A DNA stretch of 35,298 nucleotides from Acidimicrobiales bacterium (GTDB lineage: Bacteria; Actinomycetota; Acidimicrobiia; Acidimicrobiales; Iamiaceae): NCBI GenBank assembly GCA_025463985.1, contig JAODBM010000029.1, forward strand, positions 1-35,298. Reading direction: 5' to 3'. Positions 1 through 7,400 of this stretch are shown here, one piece after another. Every line of letters starts with the position of its first letter. Positions within the stretch are counted from its first letter, which is position 1. The translations under genes were made by a program, and so were the position numbers. The notes under the pieces are model-generated. The model saw only the letters and a list, made by a program, of their open reading frames with translations, searched no databases and was not told the origin of the DNA.

Positions 1-1
1 G

Positions 2-418
2 CCGCCCGCCGGCGCCGCGGGCGGGCGGATCGGGGGCGGCGGTGGGCCTGGCGGACTCGGTGGCCTGCTCGACAGCACGGCGCCGTCGGCCGCGCTCACC
101 ACGACGCTGCAGCACGCCGGCACCACCTGGGCGGCCGCCACGATCCGCTCGAACCAGGCCGCCGGCTATCAGCTGGCGAGCGGCCAGCCGGTGATGGCCA
201 TCGGTGGGTTCAACGGCACGGATCCCGCGCCGACGCTGGCCCAGTTCAAGGCGTTCGTGGCGGCCGGGCAGATCCACTACTTCATCGGCAGCGCGGGTGG
301 CGGTGCCACGGGCCAGGGCTCGTCGACGAGCTCGGCGATCAGCGCCTGGGTCACCAGCACCTTCAAGGCCACCACGGTTGGAGGCACGACCCTCTACGAC
401 CTCACGACCCCGGCGTGA
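2..418 (+). CDS. GT39-type membrane glycosyltransferase, C-terminal fragment
   Basis: The frame is open from the window edge to a TGA at 416-418, giving 138 residues with the N-terminus missing. It begins with a Gly/Pro-rich linker and continues with a soluble domain containing the segments WAAATIRSNQAAGYQLAS, PVMAIGGFNGTDPAPTL and HYFIGS. This arrangement matches the extracytoplasmic C-terminal domain of large actinobacterial family-39, ArnT-like (dolichyl-phosphate-mannose-type) glycosyltransferases. There a multi-pass membrane domain is followed by a Gly-rich linker and this domain, ending in a Gly/Ser-rich stretch. Known of the family: polyprenyl-phosphate-sugar transferases acting on the outer face of the membrane. 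The catalytic part lies outside the window, so the identification rests on the tail alone. Confidence 0.7.
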   Translation, partial: PPAGAAGGRIGGGGGPGGLGGLLDSTAPSAALTTTLQHAGTTWAAATIRSNQAAGYQLASGQPVMAIGGFNGTDPAPTLAQFKAFVAAGQIHYFIGSAGGGATGQGSSTSSAISAWVTSTFKATTVGGTTLYDLTTPA

Positions 419-584
419 CGTCACGCGCTGGGCCCCCGCCCTCCCGTCGCTGACAAAGGCCGGCGACCGCGGTGCTCGCCGCCGCCGGTTGCCACGACGA
501 GGCGACTGCTGATCTGCGTGTCGGCGCAAACGTGGACTCGTGGCGTCGAGGCTCCGGCTCACGGGGAGCGGACAGCGCCGGTGG

Positions 585-590
585 TACCCT
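585..590 (+). promoter_or_regulatory. Candidate -10 element (TACCCT)
   Basis: TACCCT lies about 40 bases ahead of the ATG at 631, with a purine-rich GGGAGGGGGAG ribosome-binding tract between them. The same hexamer occurs just ahead of the reductase gene at 9537. No convincing -35 was seen. Confidence 0.3.
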
Positions 591-630
591 CCGCCGTCTC
601 CCGAGGGGGTCGGGAGGGGGAGCGGGGGCG

Positions 631-1599
631 ATGAAGCTGGACGAGTTGGCCGCACAGCTCGGCCGCCCCGCCGCCGATCTCATCGCGGCCGCACGCCTTG
701 TCGGGGTCGACGCGCAGTGGCCGGGCGCGGAGCTCGACGACGAGACGGCGCGGTGGATCCAGTACGTGCTGACGAGGGACGTCCCGCCCGAGCCCATGCA
801 GCCGGCCTCGCGGTTCGCGAGCGCGGGCGCCTGGAGCCCGGCCCAACCCCCCGCCGCCGGCTACCCGACCGGCCCCCCGGAGGCGTGGGTGCCGCCCGGC
901 GGCGCGTGGGGCAGTGCACCGCCCGCTCAGCCTGGGACCGCGGCTGGTCGGAGCACCTGGCTCGGGCTGTGGGTCTGGCTGGCCTGGCTCGTGACGAGCG
1001 CCATCGTCGGCCGGCTGATCAAGGGAGTGGTGGGCGGGAACCCGCACGGCTACCGGTCCTATGTCCTGGTCGTCGGCCTGTTCGGCCTGATCCTCCTGTG
1101 GTGGTGCGTGCGGCGCACGTCTGGACGCGGTCGCGTCGCGCTCTGGGCCCTTGTCCTCGCCGTCTTCGGCCTCAACATCGCCGTGCTCGCCGTGCGGGCC
1201 GACCGCAGCCGCGCGGTCGCGGCCCTGCAGTCCGCCCAGTCGATGAGCGCGTTCCGCCTCCAGGTAGGCCAGTGCTTCGTCGAGCGGACCGTTCCTGTCG
1301 TGCGAGTCGGGATCGTGGCGTGCACCGAGCCGCACTATGGCGAGGTGTACGAGGTGCAGATGCGACCCGAGCCCGATGCTGCGGCGTGGCCGGGCCGCAC
1401 GCAGCTCCTGCGCATGGACCTGACGACGCTGCTGGCCTTCCGCGACTACGTCGGCACCGCCTACACCTCATCGTCGTTGACGTCGCGGGTCTTCGTCCCA
1501 ACCGGAACCGTGTGGTCGGCCGGGGAGCGCCACGTCATCTTCTTCCTTGTGTCGTCCGGCGGCCCGATGAGCGGGAGCTCGCGCGGCTCTCATCGCTGA
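631..1599 (+). CDS. Membrane protein with IF2_N-like N-terminus and septum-formation-like C-terminal domain
   Basis: The protein has 322 residues. The ATG at 631 was chosen over an upstream in-frame ATG because GGGAGGGGGAGCGGGGGCG directly precedes it. Residues 1-50 (MKLDELAAQLGRP..., LDDETARWIQYVL) resemble the small helical N-domain of initiation factor IF-2. A Pro/Gly-rich linker follows, then three predicted membrane helices at about 110-130, 142-160 and 168-190. The last ~110 residues face outward and carry VGQCF and VACTEPHYGEVYEV, the hallmark of the actinobacterial septum-formation family (PF13845-like). Cys215 and Cys231 are present. The second pair of cysteines usual in that family appears replaced (LLAFRDYVG and RHVIFF). 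The role is unknown; an envelope function is inferred. Confidence 0.75.
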   Translation: MKLDELAAQLGRPAADLIAAARLVGVDAQWPGAELDDETARWIQYVLTRDVPPEPMQPASRFASAGAWSPAQPPAAGYPTGPPEAWVPPGGAWGSAPPAQPGTAAGRSTWLGLWVWLAWLVTSAIVGRLIKGVVGGNPHGYRSYVLVVGLFGLILLWWCVRRTSGRGRVALWALVLAVFGLNIAVLAVRADRSRAVAALQSAQSMSAFRLQVGQCFVERTVPVVRVGIVACTEPHYGEVYEVQMRPEPDAAAWPGRTQLLRMDLTTLLAFRDYVGTAYTSSSLTSRVFVPTGTVWSAGERHVIFFLVSSGGPMSGSSRGSHR

Positions 1600-1629
1600 C
1601 GGCCGACCGGTTCCCGTCGGGGCGGCCGA

Positions 1630-2472
1630 TCACCCATCGAGGCGGTCGAGGTCGGCGGCTCGGGCGCGCACCGCAGCGTCGGCGGCTGCGAGCGCTTCGG
1701 TCGCCTCGTCGAGCTTTGCTCGGAGGTCAGCCATGCGCCGAGCGGCGTCCTGACGGACCTTCTCCGCGGCGGCAAGCGCGTTCGTCGCCTCCTTCCGCTG
1801 CGCTCGTCGCCGCTCTTGCTCGACCCGCGCCGCGGCCGCGGCCGCGGCAGCAGCTTCGGCGTCGGCGTCGGCGTCGTCGTTCGCGTCGGCGTCCTTGGTG
1901 TCGGCGCGGGTGTGGGCGCCGGCGGCCGGCGGTGACGGCCCGAAGGTGCCCAGAAGGAGCGCCAGGTTGTCCCACGCGCTGCCCGCTGATGGCACGGCGT
2001 CGAGCTCGCCTCGCTGCAGCTGCTCGGCCGCCGCGGGGTCGAGTAGGGCGGCGTCGAGCGCGGCCGAGACGCCGCTGACCTCGTGCGCCGCGCCGCCGAC
2101 CTCGGTGGCCAGCCAGCTCGTGGCCTCCTTCGCCACGCTCGCCAAGGCCTCATGCCGGGCGTCACGGACCCGGCGCAGGGTCGCCTTGTCGCCGTCGAGC
2201 GCCGACGCGTGCGCCTCGCCCAGCTGTGCGGTCAGGTCGACGAGGCGAGCCAGCTCGTCGGGTCGACGGGCTCCGAGCTGGTTCAACGCCCACACGACCG
2301 GGCTGGGCCGACGCCGCTTCTTGAGCTCGGCGGCCTCGTCCTTGCGCCCCTCGGCCCGCAGGCCTCGCGCGAGCGCGTCGCGTGCCTCCACGAAGTTCGG
2401 CGGGGCGACCGCGTAGAGGTCATGAGCCGGTGACGACGGCGGCGCTCCACTGCCCTTCGCTTCGTCTCCCAC
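1630..2472 (-). CDS. Conserved actinobacterial hypothetical protein, Ala/Glu-rich and coiled-coil prone
   Basis: The protein has 280 residues. The start is GTG (complement of 2470-2472) with GAGGAG immediately upstream. The N-terminal half (LYAVAPPNFVEARDALARGL, then ELKKRRRPSPVVWALNQLG) is a pattern recognised from an uncharacterised soluble protein family widespread in actinomycetes. The C-terminal part from about residue 200 is an Asp/Ala-rich linker followed by a long charged helix (EKVRQDAARRMADLRAKLDE) likely to form a coiled coil. There is no signal peptide, membrane segment or catalytic motif. It is divergent from the hydrolase pseudogene at 2657. Function is unknown. Confidence 0.75.
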   Translation of the reverse strand: MGDEAKGSGAPPSSPAHDLYAVAPPNFVEARDALARGLRAEGRKDEAAELKKRRRPSPVVWALNQLGARRPDELARLVDLTAQLGEAHASALDGDKATLRRVRDARHEALASVAKEATSWLATEVGGAAHEVSGVSAALDAALLDPAAAEQLQRGELDAVPSAGSAWDNLALLLGTFGPSPPAAGAHTRADTKDADANDDADADAEAAAAAAAAARVEQERRRAQRKEATNALAAAEKVRQDAARRMADLRAKLDEATEALAAADAAVRARAADLDRLDG

Positions 2473-2656
2473 GGCTCCTCGCCATCCCTCAGGTCTGCGT
2501 CCGGTGCGCCCTCAGCTTCACGTGCCTGGTCCCGTCGGCCAAGTCGTCGGCGTGCCGACGTCGAGGTCACCCGCCGAGCGAGCGCGGGCCGTGCCGGATC
2601 GGCCGGCCGGCCGGCGTGAGGGTTGAAGGGGCGGCTCGGCGGAAAGGCCGAACCTG

Positions 2657-3383
2657 ATGTCGAGCACGGACGAGCAGGTCGCCGTCACGGATGACGCCCG
2701 GCGGACGGGTCCGGGGCCGCTGACCCGGGCGGCGGTCACGGCGCTCTTGCTGCTCGGCGGGCTCGGCTCGGCGGTCCCAGCCGCGGTCTATCGCCCCGGA
2801 GATGCGGGGTTGGTGAGCTGCGACGCGTTCGCTCGCGCGCCCGGCCGCTGGTACGAGGACAACCCGACCTCTGTCGGTCCCGTCGATGACAGCGCGGCGT
2901 GGACGTTCTCGACGCCGGCCGCTCAGGGGCTCGACCAGGCCGCGCTCGAGGGGGTGGCGTCGAGCCTCGCGGCGCGGCCGCACCTGCGCAGCTTCATCGT
3001 GCTGCGCCACGGCGCGGTGGCGTTCGAGCGGTACTTCAACGGGAGCGATCGCCATGTCAGCCTCAACGCGCACTCCGCGTCGAAGAGCATGTTGGCGGCC
3101 GCGGTCGGCGTCGCCATCGACAAGAGGTTGATCAGCTCGCCGGACGAACGCCTCGCACCGCTGCTGGGCGACGACTTCCGCGGTCTGCCGGCCCAAGAGC
3201 AGACGATGACGCTCCGCCACCTGCTGACCATGACCTCGGGCTTGACCTGGGTCGAGGACGAGAGATCTGGACCTGGTGGTCGTGGCCATGAGCGACACCC
3301 ACACGCGAGCGGTGGACTTCGACTTCGAGGCCCTCATCAGCCGGCACGTGCTGCCCGCGGTGAAGCCCGGGCCCCACCGCTGA
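2657..3383 (+). pseudogene. Serine hydrolase / beta-lactamase-related protein, internally deleted and frameshifted
   Basis: The ATG at 2657 follows a GAAAGG ribosome-binding site. The first ~200 codons give an N-terminal membrane or signal segment (AVTALLLLGGLGSAVPAAVY) and the start of a class C beta-lactamase-like fold. They include the nucleophile motif SASK (Ser140, Lys143) and RHLLTMTSGLTWVEDE. At about 3258-3266 the sequence jumps. The matching family C-terminus continues in another frame as DLDLVVVAMSD...FEALISRHVLPAV and stops at 3383. The central ~150-200 residues, including the YxN and KTG/HxG catalytic motifs, are absent. In the original frame translation would run on over the opposite-strand lipoprotein gene without meaning. 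The remnant cannot be an active hydrolase. An assembly collapse is the main alternative to a real deletion. Confidence 0.8.
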
Positions 3384-3385
3384 GG

Positions 3386-4210
3386 TCAGGGGCCGGTGGA
3401 GATGCCGTCGGTGTGGATCGTCTGGCTGCCGCAGCTGATGTCGCCGAGCAGGGCGATCTGGGCTTGGTCGGCAGGTGCGTGGTACGTGCCCGAGGTGACG
3501 GCGCCGTTGTGGGCGGTGAGGCCGTCGAGGACGATGATCGTGCGCGTCCAGTTCACCACCGTGGGCGTGCTGTTCGGCTTGATGTTGAGGCCCACGAGCC
3601 GGCGCCCGGCGCTGGTCTGGACGCAGCCGATGCCCGAGCCGGTGCCGATGCGGTCGCCGAGGTCGAACGTGTAGCCCTGGCCCTGCGGGTTGGTGACCGG
3701 CTTGATGGCGCAGCCGCTGAAGGCGTGGAGGCTGGCGCTGCGGCCGTCGCTCAAGATGATCTCGACCGGCTGGTGCTGGTCGGCGTCGACCACCAGGGCC
3801 GACCGCTCCACCGGGCTGGCCGAGGTGAACGGGATCGAGGCGCCGCCGCCGGCGGCGGTGTGGATCCCGAACCTGACCACGCCGTTGCCGTCTGGTGGGG
3901 TCATCCAGGCGACGTCGGGCTTGCCGTCACCGTCGACGTCGACGATCGCCTTGGTGTGCGCTCCGGCCGGCGGCGTCCCCGAACCGGTGGTGCAACCGGC
4001 GCCGGTCGAGCCGGACGTGGTCGTGGATGCGCCCGCGGTGGTCGGCGCCGCGGTCGACGTGGGACCGGAGGTGCTCGGCCCGGTGATCGTCGTGCCGGAG
4101 GCCTGGGTGGTGGTCGTCGCGGTGTGCGTCGACTTGCTGCAGGCCGCGAGGGCGCCCAGCGCCAACGAGCCCGCGAGCACCGACCGGATGAGGCTGCGAC
4201 GACCTGCCAA
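3386..4210 (-). CDS. Secreted lipoprotein with FG-GAP/VCBS-like calcium-binding motif
   Basis: The protein has 274 residues. The start appears to be TTG (complement of 4208-4210), seven bases after GGGAGG. The N-terminus has a twin-basic run, a hydrophobic core and the lipobox LAAC, so the mature protein should be lipid-anchored at about Cys24. A Thr/Ser-rich linker (about 25-70) leads to a globular domain containing VDVDGDGKPDVAW, the D-x-D-x-D-G calcium loop of FG-GAP/VCBS repeats. Only one clear copy is present, so a full propeller is not supported. Four cysteines in the domain (GAGCTT, SGCAI, IGCVQ, ISCGS) may form disulfides. Its stop lies 3 bases from the convergent hydrolase remnant. 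Function is unknown. Confidence 0.75.
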   Translation of the reverse strand: MAGRRSLIRSVLAGSLALGALAACSKSTHTATTTTQASGTTITGPSTSGPTSTAAPTTAGASTTTSGSTGAGCTTGSGTPPAGAHTKAIVDVDGDGKPDVAWMTPPDGNGVVRFGIHTAAGGGASIPFTSASPVERSALVVDADQHQPVEIILSDGRSASLHAFSGCAIKPVTNPQGQGYTFDLGDRIGTGSGIGCVQTSAGRRLVGLNIKPNSTPTVVNWTRTIIVLDGLTAHNGAVTSGTYHAPADQAQIALLGDISCGSQTIHTDGISTGP

Positions 4211-4422
4211 TGGAGGACCTCCCTGTCGACGCCCGACGCCCGACGCTACCCGTGGCCGACCCCGCGCAGGGTGAGGGTGCGACCGCGCTGCGATCGTGCA
4301 TCGACGGTTCCTGCGCCGTTCATCTCAGGCGATGCCACGGCTGCTTGCCCCTCGGCCGAGGGCTACGGTGGGCCGCGCCCGGGTGGCGTGCCGCGCAGCC
4401 CGGCGGGCTCCTAGGGGGTCGC

Positions 4423-7400
4423 GTGGGCGCAGGGAAGGGCACGCAGTTCGCGGTCGCTGTGGTCATGACCGCGATGTCGTTGGCCACATCAGCCGCGGGT
4501 GCGGTCGCCCAGCCGGGGCCGACGGCCCCATCGGCCGTGGCTGCCGCCCGCCGGGTCGCGCTGCCCGACGCGACGCCGAGGCTCCCGGCCGGGGCGGTGG
4601 CGAAGCAGGGCGGCGCCACGACTGGCACGACCACGATCACCGTCACGCTGCGGCGCCGCGACGAGGCCGGCTTCCAGCGCTACCTGTCCGAGCGGCGGGC
4701 CGCGGGCGCTCGCCGGTCCGGTGCGCTGACGGTGCGCCAGCTCACCGATCACTTCAACGCCTCCGCCGCGGACGAGCTGCGGGTCGAGCAGTGGCTGCGC
4801 GGCGCGGGCCTGCGGACGACGGGATCGGCCAACCGGTTGACGGTCACGGCGACGGGGTCGCGCCCGCAGGTCGAGCAGGCCTTCGCGGTGTCGATCGACG
4901 ACTACACCGCCGCGGGTCGGGCGTTCGCGTCGAACACGACGGCGCCCAGCGTGCCGGCCGAGCTGGCCCCCATCGTCCAAGCCGTGAGCGGGCTCTCGAC
5001 CCTCGGTCGACCCGTGTCCCTCCACCACGCCACCCGCTCGCTGCGGGCACCGAGCCCACCGGCCCCTCCCGGCTCCGCGTTCATCAAGAAGTACCCCTGG
5101 CGGAACAAGGCCGCGGCGGACCAGTACTGCCGCGACTACTCGTGGAACAACTATCCCGGCGGAAGCGTCGCCGGGTCGGACTGGGCGACCTGGATCATCT
5201 TCGTGGTCCTCTGCCTCCTGTTCGAGAACTGGGCCGGGCAGAAGCAGGGCGACTGCATGGACCAGCTCGTGAACCATGACGCCGTCGACTTCGCCAAGAA
5301 GCTCGCGTACTGCCGCAACGTGCTGGCGAACGATCCGCCCGAGAAGATCGGCTTCCTGGAGTACGACACGTTCAAGCGGTCCGACGTGGCCGACTGGTTG
5401 GCCCTCACCCACCTCGACCCCGCGCAGCTGTCCCAGCTCACGAAGGTCGACGTCAACGGCGGCGTCGCGTCGCCGGGGCCGGCGTCCGACGAGGTGCTGC
5501 TCGACATCGACGCCGCGCTCGCGGTCGACCAGTACAGCAACCGCAACAAGCTGGTGGTCTACGACGCGCCGCCCTCGACGAGCTTCGAGACGATGTTCAA
5601 CACGATGATCAACGACGGGGTCACGGTCATCTCGAACTCGTGGTCGCAGTGCGAGGACCAGACGTCGCTGGCCGAGGCCCGGGCCATCGACTCCGTGCTC
5701 GCCCAGGCCGAGGCGGACGGGATCGCCGTGTTCAACGGGACCGGCGACACCGGCAGCACCTGCCTCGACGGCCACGCGAACACGGTGGGCGTCCCGGCCG
5801 ACTCGCCGCACGCCATCGCCGTCGGCGGCACCGCCCTCGACCTCGGGCTCGGCCTGACCTACGGGAAGGAGCGCTACTGGGACGACAGCTCGGCGGTCCC
5901 CGCCGGTGGATCGGCCGGGTTCGGCGTCAGCGCCTACTTCCCCCGGCCCTCGTTCCAGAACGGCCTCACCTCGGCGACGGGCCGCTCGGTGCCCGACCTC
6001 ACGACGCCGGCAGCGCCGGGCGGCGGGCTCATGATCTGCCAGGCCGACCACGGGGGCTGCCCCAACGGCCTGCTCTACGGCGGCACGAGCATGGCGGCGC
6101 CCGAGATGGCGGTGCTGGCCACCGATCTGAACCAGGCGGTCGGCGCCAACTTCGTCGATCCGATCGCGACCTTCTACGGCGCGGCCGCGTCCAAGCCGTC
6201 GTCGTTCCACTCGGCCGCATCGATGGGCAGCGACTTCGCGCACGTGGGGCTCGGCTCGCCCAGCTTCGACCTGCTGCTCGCCGCGCTGCGGGGCCAGTCG
6301 GCCGGCGCGCCCGTCGTGGCCAACTCGCACGCGTTCGGCATCCGCGCCGTGCCCGCCGACGGCGTGACGGTGGGGGAGGTGCGGGTCGGCTTGGCCGACG
6401 CCAACAGCTTCCCGGTGGCCGGACGCCACGTCACGCTGACCCCGCTCGGCGGGAGCGCCCACGTGGTCGCCCCCAACGGGATCACCGACGTGACCGGCGG
6501 CGCCGTGGCGTTCTCCGTGACCGACACCGTGCCCGAGACCGTCTCGTTCTCGGTCGTCGACACGACCGACGGCCTCACGCTGCCGGTGCACCCGACGCTC
6601 ACGTTCCTGCCGCCGGTCGCGGCTGGGTCCTCGGTCGTGGCCAGCCCGGCGATCGTCGTCAACGACGGCGTCGCCAAGGTGACGGTCTCGGTGTACCTGC
6701 AGGACGCGCAGGGCCAGCCGGCCGCGGGCAAGACCGTGTCGCTGGTGGCGTCCGGCGGCAGCAGCGTGATCCGGCCGGCCGGGTCCCCCAACCCGGGCTC
6801 GACGGCGGTGACCGACAGCGCCGGCACCGCCACGTTCACCGCCACCGACACGGCGCAGGAGTCGGTGGCGTTCAACGCGGTCGACGTCAGCGACGGCAAC
6901 CTGGTCGTGCCGGGGTCGGCCACGGCCACCTTCCAGGCCGCCGGCGCGCCGACGTGCGTCGACACGACGCCGGTCGGGGTGGGGGGCACGTCGGTGACGC
7001 CGTTCGCCACCGGGTTCCCGCAGAACCAGCAGGCGCTCGTGACCAACGTCGGCGGGCTCACGTTCACCCAGCCGCCCTGCATCGGGGCCGAGCAGCCGGC
7101 CTTCGATGCCACCGGGCGGGCGTTCGTCCCGGATCCGACCAGCGGCCAGATCTTCGTGTTCGGCTCCGGTGGCGGCACTGCCGGAAGCGGAACCGCGCTC
7201 GCCGGCGGCTCGTACCTGCCGGGCGGCCAGCTCGGCGGGCTCACGTTCGGCAAGGACGGCGCCCTGTACGCGGGCCTGACCAACACGAACGGCAACTTCA
7301 ACCAGCCGCAGTTCGTCCAGCTCGATCCCACGACCGGGGCCGTCAAGCGCGTGCTGGCGACCACGGCGAACGGGATGACGCCCTGCCCGGGCTACAGCGC

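Noticed and set aside
3270-4414. Continuation of the hydrolase frame across the lipoprotein gene
   Set aside because: After the deletion junction this frame is antisense of the well-supported lipoprotein at 3386-4210 and has no domain content.
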